Made by a program: the position numbers and the translations under genes. The notes under the pieces were generated by a model. It had not been told where the DNA came from. It worked only from the letters and a program-made list of their open reading frames with translations, and searched no databases. Positions 37,244-44,784 of a stretch of 64,000 bases of DNA are shown here, piece after piece. The DNA is from Virgibacillus chiguensis (GTDB lineage: Bacteria > Bacillota > Bacilli > Bacillales > Amphibacillaceae). Every line of letters begins with the position of its first letter. Position 1 is the first letter of the stretch. Location: positions 248,001-312,000 of the forward strand of contig NZ_FQXD01000002.1 in assembly GCF_900129865.1 (NCBI RefSeq). Direction: 5' to 3'.

Positions 37244-37594
37244 ATGATCTTTTTTTGGGCTTTCGTAATTGGTGGTTTTATCTGCGTTATTGGCCAATTA
37301 CTGTTTGACATTTTCAAATTAAATCCTGGACAAACTTTATCCATTTTAGTTGTTACCGGCGCCGTTCTAGATGGGTTCGGCCTCTATGAACCATTAATTG
37401 ATTTTGCCGGAGCAGGTGCAACTGTACCAATTACTAGCTTTGGTAATTCACTCGTTCATGGTGCTATGGCAGAAGCAGAAACACACGGTTTAGTTGGAGT
37501 TGTAACGGGAATGTTTGAAGTAACAAGTGCAGGAATTTCAGCCGCAATTATTTTCGGGGTTATTGGCGCACTAATTTTTAAACCAAAAGGATAA
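37244..37594 (+). CDS. spoVAEb: Stage V sporulation protein AE (SpoVAEb)
   Basis: 116-residue membrane protein with three to four helices. It has [20 protein letters not shown], the same FAGAG...P.T.FGN motif as SpoVAC above, showing that the two are related. It is the SpoVAEb-type short form, without the soluble SpoVAEa part. Start ATG follows ACGTGATATGTA. It lies 18 bases after spoVAD and 15 bases before the second DUF1657 gene, so the operon is compact. Confidence 0.92.
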   Translation: MIFFWAFVIGGFICVIGQLLFDIFKLNPGQTLSILVVTGAVLDGFGLYEPLIDFAGAGATVPITSFGNSLVHGAMAEAETHGLVGVVTGMFEVTSAGISAAIIFGVIGALIFKPKG

Positions 37595-37609
37595 GGAGGT
37601 CGTTACACT

Positions 37610-37810
37610 ATGACAATTGGTGCACAAGTAAAAGGCTGCTACTCTGCAATCAAAAGTGTGGAAGCCTCCTTACAACTGCTAACAGCCAAAACAAATGAAC
37701 AAGAACAACAAATAAAATTGACGGAAGCAGAACGAATGATTACTGAAATTAAGAACGACTTACGACATCAAGTCATCCAATTATCGAAAGAAGAACCACA
37801 GTATCAATAA
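37610..37810 (+). CDS. DUF1657 protein, second copy
   Basis: 66 residues: MTIGAQVKGCYSAIKSVEAS, then LQLLTAKTNEQEQQIKLTEA and an end in QLSKEEPQYQ. It shares the overall helical pattern and the EEPQY end with the DUF1657 protein at 34705, but only weak identity otherwise. ATG follows AAGGAGG. It lies directly before the DUF421 gene, the same order as in spoVA2mob operons. Unknown function. Confidence 0.82.
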   Translation: MTIGAQVKGCYSAIKSVEASLQLLTAKTNEQEQQIKLTEAERMITEIKNDLRHQVIQLSKEEPQYQ

Positions 37811-37831
37811 AACTTGGAAAGGAAGCTGCTT

Positions 37832-38686
37832 ATGCCAGAATGGATTAACATTATCATTCGTTCATTGTCACTGCTGATTATTCTTTTTTTCATGACAAAA
37901 TGGCTAGGAAAAAAGCAATTATCACAATTAAACGTTTTCGAATATATCACTGGAATTGTGCTAGGTGGAATTGTAGCAATACATACGATAGATCCAACAA
38001 GTAATATAATATATGCTCTTTTATCCATGTTTATTTGGTTTATTGTCCCTTTTGCTGTTGAATATATGTCTCTCAAGAGTAAGCGTTTTCGCGATCTTGC
38101 AGAGGGGAGAAGTACTGTTTTTATTCAAGACGGAAAAATTATGGAGGACAATCTAAAAAAAGAAGGATACTCAACGGATGATTTGTTAGGAAAGTTAAGA
38201 GATAACGGTGTGTTCCTCGCATCTGATGTGGAGTTTGCCGTACTTGAGCCATCTGGATCGTTAAATGTATTGCCTAAAAAAGAAAATCGCCCTTTAACAG
38301 CCAAGGACCTTGGGTTAAAATTAGCGCCTGAAAAAGAACCGCAAACCATTATTATGGATGGAGAAGTTTTATTAGAGCCACTTGCTAATTTAGCATTAAA
38401 TATGAATTGGTTAGAAACAGAATTAGACAAACAAAAAGTAAGCATTGAAAATGTGTTTCTCGCTCAAGCAGATAATAATGGACAATTGTACCTTGATTTA
38501 TACGATGATAAAATCAGTGTTCCTCAACCAACTGAAAAAGCACTCCTACTAGCAAACATGAAAAAATGTCAGGCGGATTTAGAACTATTTGCTTTAGCTA
38601 CAGAAAACAAACAAAGCAAAGCTTTATATGAACGAAATAGCAAAAAATTAAAGCATGCCATTGAACTGATTCAACCATACTTATAA
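37832..38686 (+). CDS. DUF421 (YetF-type) membrane protein with C-terminal DUF1657-like tail
   Basis: 284 residues from ATG 37832 (GGAAAGGAAG upstream). The N-terminal part has three membrane helices (about 7-80) with KWLGKKQLSQLNVFEYITGI and GRSTVFIQDGKI, typical of DUF421/YetF proteins, followed by the cytosolic YetF-type domain. The last ~45 residues (KKCQADLELFALATENKQSK...) align with the DUF1657 protein at 34705 (FEQFALQTENKQAKQLYE), so this is a domain fusion. It is the last gene of the spoVA-type operon. In heat-resistant Bacillus spores this gene class contributes to resistance; here that is inferred. Confidence 0.88.
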   Translation: MPEWINIIIRSLSLLIILFFMTKWLGKKQLSQLNVFEYITGIVLGGIVAIHTIDPTSNIIYALLSMFIWFIVPFAVEYMSLKSKRFRDLAEGRSTVFIQDGKIMEDNLKKEGYSTDDLLGKLRDNGVFLASDVEFAVLEPSGSLNVLPKKENRPLTAKDLGLKLAPEKEPQTIIMDGEVLLEPLANLALNMNWLETELDKQKVSIENVFLAQADNNGQLYLDLYDDKISVPQPTEKALLLANMKKCQADLELFALATENKQSKALYERNSKKLKHAIELIQPYL

Positions 38687-38842
38687 TGGAAGGTAACCTA
38701 GATATTTAGATGCCCTTTAAAATGGAATTGCAAAGAACCACAGACCCCTTTAAAACAGCGCTGCTTCCCTTTTGTTCTTTCCAATTTTCGTGTAAAATAG
38801 AGGAGCTATCCTATTTTACTAAACGAAAAGGAATGAACGAAC

Positions 38843-40075
38843 ATGAAAGATAAACTTAAAGCTTACCGCTTTCCAATTATCTTACTTATTTCAATAATCA
38901 TCGGTTCTATAATTGGGCTTTACTATGGCGAAGATGCTACAGTCATTAGGCCGTTGGGCGATTTATTTATTAATTTACTATTTATGATTGTTATGCCTCT
39001 CGTTTTCTTTACTATATCCTCTGCAATAGCAAGCATGGATAGCATGAAACGTCTTGGTAAAATTATGGGCTCGATGTTAACTGTATTTGTTGTTACAGGA
39101 GTCATTGCTGCTGTGTTTATGCTAATTGCCACAGTTATTTTCCAACCAGGTTCTGGCGTAGATATTCCACTTGTACAACCCGATGAAGTGACAGAAGAAA
39201 CGAGTTTCGCAGAACAATTAGTTCAGACATTTACTGTTTCCGACTTTATCGATTTATTTTCACGCAATAATATGCTCGCACTTATTGTTTTTTCTGTATT
39301 AGTTGGTGTCGCAACAGGGCTAACTGGTGAAAGAGGGAAAGCCTTTACTTCTTTTTTAACAAGTGGTGCCGAAGTGTTTATGAAAATTATTCAGCTTATC
39401 ATGTATTATGCACCAATTGGACTAGGTGCTTATTTCGCCTCGTTAGTTGGGGAGTTTGGTGCTGATTTAATCGGTGACTATGCAAAAGCAGTTATCGTCT
39501 ACTATCCTGTATCTGTTTTATATTTTGCTATCGGGTTTACCTTATATGCATTTATTGCTGGTGGCAAAACAGGTGTTAGTCGCTTTTGGAAAAACATTCT
39601 TGCTCCTGCTGCAACATCTCTTGGTACTGGAAGTAGTGTTGCTTCATTACCTGCTAATTTACAGGCAGCAAAACGAATTGGCGTACCAAAAGATATTCGA
39701 GAAACCATTATGCCCCTTGGTGCAACCATACATATGGACGGATCGTGTTTGTCTGCCATGTTAAAAATTGCTTTTGTTTTCGGTGTGTTAAACTTGGACT
39801 TCACAGGAATTGACACCTTTTTAACCGCAATCGGCATCTGTTTATTATCTGGTATTGTAATGAGTGGTATTCCAGGTGGTGGATTTATGGGTGAAATGAT
39901 GATTATTACGCTTTACGGATTACCAATGCAAGCTTTACCAATCATTTCAGCTATAGGTGTTGTAGTTGATCCCCCTGCTACAATGGTAAACGTTACAGGA
40001 GATACCGTATCCAGCATGCTTGTAACCAGACACCTAGAAGGAAAAGATTGGATCGAAAAAACGGACGTTGCATAA
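38843..40075 (+). CDS. Dicarboxylate/amino acid:cation symporter (DAACS/GltP family)
   Basis: 410-residue glutamate transporter-fold protein with eight predicted helices and two re-entrant loops. The first hairpin tip is GTGSSVASLPANLQ and the second is GIPGGGFMGEMM; helix 7 has GATIHMDGSCL (NMDGT-like), and helix 8 has DPPATMVNVTGDTVSSMLV. These are the sodium/substrate site motifs of GltP/DctA-type symporters; SSVASLP is the serine-rich motif. Substrate (glutamate, aspartate or C4-dicarboxylate) cannot be decided. ATG follows AAAAGGAATG. A repeat-derived hairpin follows the stop. Confidence 0.9.
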   Translation: MKDKLKAYRFPIILLISIIIGSIIGLYYGEDATVIRPLGDLFINLLFMIVMPLVFFTISSAIASMDSMKRLGKIMGSMLTVFVVTGVIAAVFMLIATVIFQPGSGVDIPLVQPDEVTEETSFAEQLVQTFTVSDFIDLFSRNNMLALIVFSVLVGVATGLTGERGKAFTSFLTSGAEVFMKIIQLIMYYAPIGLGAYFASLVGEFGADLIGDYAKAVIVYYPVSVLYFAIGFTLYAFIAGGKTGVSRFWKNILAPAATSLGTGSSVASLPANLQAAKRIGVPKDIRETIMPLGATIHMDGSCLSAMLKIAFVFGVLNLDFTGIDTFLTAIGICLLSGIVMSGIPGGGFMGEMMIITLYGLPMQALPIISAIGVVVDPPATMVNVTGDTVSSMLVTRHLEGKDWIEKTDVA

Positions 40076-40080
40076 TTATG

Positions 40081-40118
40081 ATTAGAGAAACTTGGCTTAT
40101 CGCCAAGTTTTTCTAACA
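40081..40118. repeat. Left hairpin of the ~105-bp repeat, used as a bidirectional terminator
   Basis: TTAGAGAAACTTGGC, TTATCGCCAAG and TTTTTCTAA form a near-perfect stem with T-runs on both strands. It lies 5 bases after the symporter stop and overlaps the stop region of the convergent oxidoreductase gene. Confidence 0.8.
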
Positions 40119-41093
40119 TACATCAATAGCGATCTTTCCAAATTGTCCATTATCTTTTAAATAATGAAAAGCCTGTTGCATATCATCTAATTTGTAAGTG
40201 GAATCCACTACAGGTTGCATTTGATACTGTTCGACATGCGCTAGCATTGCTTCTAACTCTTGCTTACATCCCATTGTCGAACCTAGTAACTGGTACTGTC
40301 CATAGAAAAAGGTGCGTAAATCTAACTCCACTGTATCCTCTGTTGTTGCACCGAACACGACCATCTTCCCACCCTTTTTCAAAACGTCCAACGAGCGTTG
40401 AAATGTTGCTCTACCAACACTATCAATCACCAAATCTATCTGTTCATCAGCTAATTTATGTTGCCAATCTTCATCATGGAGCACGCCCTTATCCGCTCCG
40501 ATTGATTGAGCTTTTCTCAGCTTTTCCTCACTCCGCGAACTCACAATAACCCTTGCACCAATATTTTTTGCAAATTGAATTAAATAGGTTGCCACTCCAC
40601 TTCCCGCACCAGGTATAAAAATGGTATCGCCTGTATTTACTTGCCCTTTTGTAAACAATGCACGATATGCTGTTAACCCAGATAATCCAAGAACACTCGC
40701 TTCTTCCCATGTTAAATGAGCTGGCTTTTTCTCCACTTGATAAGAAGGAATAGCTATTTTTTCTGCAAATGTACCGTGATCTGGCATACCTAAAATTTCA
40801 AAACCTTGAGGAGGAGCATCCGCATTCTTAAACCAGCCTAAAGCAGGATTAATAATTACCTCATCACCGACAGCCACGTTTTTAACAGCTTGTCCTACCT
40901 CTTCAATTACGCCTGCTCCGTCTGATCCTAAAATTAATGGCTCTATCTGCCCTTTTCTACGATTTGGAATATATAAGTCACGTCGATTGAGACCAGCCAT
41001 TTTCAAGCGAACAATGACATCATTTTCTCTTGGCTTCGGATCATTCATATGCGTTACCTGTAATGTATCATTTTCATGAACAAAGGCTTTCAT
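40113..41093 (-). CDS. yogA: Zinc-free MDR-family alcohol dehydrogenase/quinone oxidoreductase (YogA-like)
   Basis: 326-residue medium-chain dehydrogenase/reductase. The N-terminal GroES-like domain holds AGLNRRDLYIPNRRKG and GSDGAGVIEEVG; the NADPH-binding domain has the PGAGSGVATYLIQFAKNIGA glycine motif and SRSEEK. No GHE and no structural four-cysteine zinc lobe are seen, so it is of the quinone-oxidoreductase-like type. Sequence pattern is close to B. subtilis YogA. ATG follows AAGGTGG. Its last codons overlap the hairpin at 40081-40118. Substrate unknown. Confidence 0.87.
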   Translation of the reverse strand: MKAFVHENDTLQVTHMNDPKPRENDVIVRLKMAGLNRRDLYIPNRRKGQIEPLILGSDGAGVIEEVGQAVKNVAVGDEVIINPALGWFKNADAPPQGFEILGMPDHGTFAEKIAIPSYQVEKKPAHLTWEEASVLGLSGLTAYRALFTKGQVNTGDTIFIPGAGSGVATYLIQFAKNIGARVIVSSRSEEKLRKAQSIGADKGVLHDEDWQHKLADEQIDLVIDSVGRATFQRSLDVLKKGGKMVVFGATTEDTVELDLRTFFYGQYQLLGSTMGCKQELEAMLAHVEQYQMQPVVDSTYKLDDMQQAFHYLKDNGQFGKIAIDVC

Positions 41094-41224
41094 AATAATT
41101 CCACCTTTCCTGTTAAGTTTAAACCAAAAACACTACGGTTTTATTAATCATGCATCTTTTTGTATAGTACAACATTAGATATCAAACGAACCCGTTCAGC
41201 CCCTTTATGCTAAAAATTTTCCCT

Positions 41225-42148
41225 TTAGAAAAAAGCACTAAACGTTTCTAACTGCCTCTTATCCATAATATCATGATGAAACAATGGAACATACCATTTT
41301 TTTTGTTCCTTAAATGTGGCTTCTATTTTTTGTACGTAAGTCTGCTCCATTTGTTTTCGTTTTGCAAAAAAATTTCCGTCTACTTGTTCTGGTAATAGTT
41401 TATTAACAATGATGGTTTTTACATAAATTTCATGTTGATGCAGCAATCGAATAGCTTTATCCGTTTCAGTTATAGATAAACTTTCTGGATTAACCACAAA
41501 AATAAAGCCTGTTCGTTCATCATCTAGTAGCAATTCTCTTGCTTTTGCAAACCTTCCTTTCCTTTCCTCAAGTACATGATAAATAGGATCTTCTATTGGC
41601 TCCCCATCATTTAGTAATTGCGTATAGTTTTCATTCGTTTTCTTTCTACGTTGTAATAATCCGTCTATCCAAATACCCATCAATTCCGGCAAAGTTAACA
41701 ATCGAATCGTGTGTCCCGTTGGAGCTGTATCAATAATACATTGATCATAATGTTGATGTTCCTCGATAATGATAGAGATAAGCTTATTGAATAATGCAGC
41801 TTCATCAGCCCCAGGTGATGCTTTAGCCGTATCCAATTGGCGATTTACTTCATTTATCATAGATGGTTGAACAATCCCTTTCATATTTTCCTTTACACTA
41901 TTAATATAAGCCGTCGTCTCTTGTTCAGGATCAATTTCAAGTACATCTAAATGTGAACTAACTTTTTTAATCCGCCCTCCAATAGTCTCTTCAAAAATAT
42001 CTCCCAAATTATGGGCGGGATCAGTAGAAACAAGCAAAGTTTTTCGACCTTCTTTTGCGTGTTTCCATGCTATAGCCGCAGCAGAAGTTGATTTTCCAAC
42101 CCCTCCTTTACCACCTATGAAAACAATCCTTTTATGCAGGTTCTCCAA
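41225..42148 (-). CDS. ArsA/GET3-family ATPase
   Basis: 307-residue P-loop ATPase of the SIMIBI class. The deviant Walker A is GGKGGVGKST, and switch I reads STDPAHNLGDIF; the A-loop PTGHTIRLLTLPELM is also typical of ArsA/GET3. There is one ATPase half and no arsenite-binding cysteine triad, so an arsenite role is unlikely. A TTG start at 42148 fits AAAGGAG 8 bases upstream; the GTG at 42157 overlaps it. It lies 16 bases after the small CC-tailed gene, and cstA is upstream, suggesting a chaperone or insertion role for a membrane protein. That last point is inference. Confidence 0.86.
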   Translation of the reverse strand: MENLHKRIVFIGGKGGVGKSTSAAAIAWKHAKEGRKTLLVSTDPAHNLGDIFEETIGGRIKKVSSHLDVLEIDPEQETTAYINSVKENMKGIVQPSMINEVNRQLDTAKASPGADEAALFNKLISIIIEEHQHYDQCIIDTAPTGHTIRLLTLPELMGIWIDGLLQRRKKTNENYTQLLNDGEPIEDPIYHVLEERKGRFAKARELLLDDERTGFIFVVNPESLSITETDKAIRLLHQHEIYVKTIIVNKLLPEQVDGNFFAKRKQMEQTYVQKIEATFKEQKKWYVPLFHHDIMDKRQLETFSAFF

Positions 42149-42164
42149 TATAATCACTCCTTTA

Positions 42165-42422
42165 TTAACAACAACGAATGCCAGATAACGGCGATTTTTC
42201 CATTCCCATGCGTAAATGCCAATCGTGAAATTTTTCTAGCATGTAAGGGTATAACTCTAGTGTATAATAATATACCGGATTTGGAATTCCAATCATCTCT
42301 GAGTAAAGTAAGAGCAAGAAAATATCGTCCTCATGCCTCAACTCACGAGCAATTTCCTGACGATGAGGTAGACTGATTACTTCTTCATAATATTGAATGA
42401 GCTTTTTTATTTGCTCGAGCAT
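42165..42422 (-). CDS. Small cysteine-tailed protein (cory-CC-star-like)
   Basis: 85 residues, helical, MLEQIKKLIQYYEEVISLPH to start, with Tyr-rich PVYYYTLELYPYMLEKFHDWH in the middle and ending GIRCC, two cysteines right before the stop. This looks like the family I remember under the name cory-CC-star, found beside ArsA-type ATPases; the name is from memory and not verified. A di-cysteine C-terminus could bind a metal or be lipid-modified, but nothing proves this. ATG follows GGGGAGATATC. Stop is 16 bases before the ATPase gene. Confidence 0.75.
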   Translation of the reverse strand: MLEQIKKLIQYYEEVISLPHRQEIARELRHEDDIFLLLLYSEMIGIPNPVYYYTLELYPYMLEKFHDWHLRMGMEKSPLSGIRCC

Positions 42423-42454
42423 GATATCTCCCCTTCCAATAGCACGATTTATTT

Positions 42455-42556
42455 TTTAGAAAGACTTAGCTTGCCATTAAGTCTTATGGCTGAAGAACGA
42501 CGTCGTTTTGCTGATATTATAAAACCTAGAAATCTTTATACTTTCCTAATACGCAC
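42455..42556 (+). repeat. ~105-bp interspersed repeat, best-preserved copy
   Basis: TTTAGAAAGACTTAGC, TTGCCATTAAGTCTTATGGC, GAACGACGTCGTTTTGC, ATTATAAAACCTAGAAATC and TTTATACTTTCCTAATACGC. All boxes are present. It separates cstA from the CC-tailed gene. Confidence 0.85.
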
Positions 42557-42564
42557 AGATAATG

Positions 42565-42591
42565 AAAAGGGACCTACCCTAGATCCCTTTT
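42565..42591 (-). terminator. Possible terminator of cstA
   Basis: AAAAGGGA pairs with TCCCTTTT around an 11-base loop, 15 bases beyond the cstA stop, with TTTTCATT following on the minus strand. Confidence 0.6.
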
Positions 42592-42605
42592 CCAAGGTTT
42601 ACGAA

Positions 42606-44336
42606 CTAGTTATCTAGATTTTGATCTGCACTTCCTCGTAATACAGAAAAAGCAGTTATAATAATCCAAATCGCAAACACAAAAATGATAGATCCTAATA
42701 CAAATAATAAAGTGTTCGGTTCTGTTCCATTCCAGGACCACTCAAATAGTACTTGTTGAAACATAGCATATAGTGTCATCACCATAACAAAGATCATGGG
42801 AATAATTACCACGGCATAATTTCTCCCTAACCGCTTTAGCCATACGGCAATAAGCATTAAACTAATCGCCGCTAGCAATTGATTTGCTGTTCCAAACAAT
42901 GGCCATAATTGATAGCCCCCTGAACCAAAACCTTTAGGGCCTTCTGGGAGTAAAACTAAAGCAGCACTCGATAAAACTGCAATTGACGTAGCAACATGCG
43001 TTTTTGTTAATGCTGGGAGTTTATATTCCGTACCTAACTCCGCAATAATATATCGCATAAGCCGAACAGATGTATCTAATGTTGTTGCTGCAAAACTAAC
43101 AACAATGATAGAAACAATCGTGACCGCAACATCAGTCGGTATACCTAAACCTCCTGCTAATACAGCTGCTCCTTCTACGAAAACACCTAAGCCACTTGCA
43201 TTTGCAGATGCAAAACTATGATAAACAGCCGAAAAATCCGCAGTACTTGTAAAAAATGTCGCTACAGCAATGATGGACACTAGTGCTAAAATCCCTTCGC
43301 CAACAGCTCCAGCATAACCAACAAAACGGGCATCTGTTTCTTTATCTAATTGTTTAGAAGATGTCCCTGAGGAAACAAGACCATGAAATCCTGATATAGC
43401 TCCACAAGCAATTGTAATAAATAAAAGCGGAAGCCACGATGTGTCTGCGTTAGCATTTGTGACAGGCGCGGTCATTTCTGGATTTGTAAAAATTAGTCCT
43501 ACATATAAAATTCCTAACCCGACAACAAGCTGATGGGAGTTAATAAAGTCTCTCGGTTGCAACAATTTCCAAACAGGAAGTGTGGAAGCTATATATACAT
43601 ACACCATCAATATGATAATCCAAATAAAGAACGCTGAGGAGACTGCGCCTAATCCAAATATTCCCGTGCTGCCTTCTCCACCCATCCATTGCACAAGATC
43701 AATTTGCATCCATCCTATATTACTTGATAATACCGCTACAAGATACATGACCGCTAATGCAATAACAGATGGTAAAAGCATTTTGATATTTCGTTTGTAT
43801 ACAGCATAACCAATCCAAATAGCTAAAGGAATTTGGATAAATACAGGTACAACACTTGCTGGATAAGAGATAAATAAGTTAGAAATAACCCAAGCAAACA
43901 CCGCATTCACCATAAGTACAAGAATTAAAATAATAAATAAAAACAATATTTTAGCTCGTTGACCGATAAGCCGATGAGCTAATGTACCAACAGATTGACC
44001 TTTATTTCGTATAGATAATACGAGTGTCCCAAAATCATGAACCCCTGCAGCAAATACCGTTCCTAGAATAACCCATAAAAATGCTGGTAACCATCCCCAA
44101 TATACAGCTATAGCAGGTCCCAAAATAGGCGCTGCTCCAGCAACTGAAGTAAAGTGATGCCCCCATAATACGAACTTATTTGTCGGAACAAAGTCTACTC
44201 CATCTTTATATTGATGCGCGGGTGTAACATAGTTTGGGTCTAATCGGAAAATTTTCTCAGCTACAAATTTCGAATAATACCGATATCCTAATGCAAAAAC
44301 AACGATACCAATAACAGCTACCAATATACCAGACAT
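42606..44336 (-). CDS. cstA: CstA-family peptide/pyruvate transporter (carbon starvation protein)
   Basis: 576-residue polytopic membrane protein with about 15-16 predicted helices. N-terminal DPNYVTPAHQYKDGVDFVPT, GHHFTSVAGAAPILGPAIAV and AGVHDFGTLVLSIRNKGQSV are hallmarks of the CstA/BtsT family, known for peptide or pyruvate uptake under carbon limitation. Two partial CcpA-like sites lie upstream. Downstream on the same strand are the CC-tailed small protein and the ArsA-type ATPase, separated from cstA by a terminator-like hairpin and a repeat copy. Substrate cannot be decided from sequence. Confidence 0.93.
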   Translation of the reverse strand: MSGILVAVIGIVVFALGYRYYSKFVAEKIFRLDPNYVTPAHQYKDGVDFVPTNKFVLWGHHFTSVAGAAPILGPAIAVYWGWLPAFLWVILGTVFAAGVHDFGTLVLSIRNKGQSVGTLAHRLIGQRAKILFLFIILILVLMVNAVFAWVISNLFISYPASVVPVFIQIPLAIWIGYAVYKRNIKMLLPSVIALAVMYLVAVLSSNIGWMQIDLVQWMGGEGSTGIFGLGAVSSAFFIWIIILMVYVYIASTLPVWKLLQPRDFINSHQLVVGLGILYVGLIFTNPEMTAPVTNANADTSWLPLLFITIACGAISGFHGLVSSGTSSKQLDKETDARFVGYAGAVGEGILALVSIIAVATFFTSTADFSAVYHSFASANASGLGVFVEGAAVLAGGLGIPTDVAVTIVSIIVVSFAATTLDTSVRLMRYIIAELGTEYKLPALTKTHVATSIAVLSSAALVLLPEGPKGFGSGGYQLWPLFGTANQLLAAISLMLIAVWLKRLGRNYAVVIIPMIFVMVMTLYAMFQQVLFEWSWNGTEPNTLLFVLGSIIFVFAIWIIITAFSVLRGSADQNLDN

Positions 44337-44354
44337 ATATTCCCCCCTTTTTTT

Positions 44355-44400
44355 ATGAAAACGATCTTGTTAACCTTTATGCGCAAACGCTTTAATTTAG
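44355..44400. promoter_or_regulatory. Two weak CcpA-like (cre) sites upstream of cstA
   Basis: ATGAAAACGATCTTGTT at about 44355-44371 and CAAACGCTTTAATT at about 44385-44398 each fit part of the cre consensus with two or more mismatches. Carbon control of cstA is known in Bacillus; here it is only suggested. Confidence 0.28.
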
Positions 44401-44554
44401 TACATTTTATCTAAAAATATTTTAAATGTAAAATATTTAGAAAAAACAGAATTAAATTATTACTTATTTACTGGGAGAAAGAGTTGGAGCATCACTCCAT
44501 GCATTGAAAAATAAACAAAGTCATTCCCCTATACCTTCGTTGTTACCCTAAAAG

Positions 44555-44634
44555 TAAGCTTGGCTTATCGACAAATATTTCATCTATTCGTTTTTCTTAT
44601 TGGTAAAACCTTAAAGTTTTATCAATTTCTATTA
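44555..44634 (+). repeat. Diverged copy of the ~105-bp repeat
   Basis: AAGCTTGGCTTATCGACAAA keeps the left hairpin in part; the centre is replaced by TTCGTTTTTCTTATTGG and the right side by TTTTATCAATTTCT. Confidence 0.5.
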
Positions 44635-44641
44635 TGCAAAT

Positions 44642-44675
44642 AAGCCGAACCATTATAATCTTAGTTGTTCGGCTT
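44642..44675. terminator. GTTCGGC-type hairpin, copy 2
   Basis: AAGCCGAAC pairs with GTTCGGCTT around a 16-base loop, then TGCTATATCGTATTTG. It lies after the stop of the minus-strand transporter at 44785, in the cstA upstream gap, so it may end that transcript. Confidence 0.6.
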
Positions 44676-44784
44676 TGCTATATCGTATTTGCTTGTGCCC
44701 CAAACTCTTTACAAGTCACTACTTTTATAGAACATTAACCAAAAATTATTCATTGCTCCCTATCATTACCATTTGCTAAAACGT

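Noticed and set aside
41225-42148. Arsenite efflux ATPase ArsA
   Set aside because: Single ATPase half without the metalloid-binding cysteine triad and no arsB, arsR or arsC nearby; context with the CC-tailed protein and cstA fits better.
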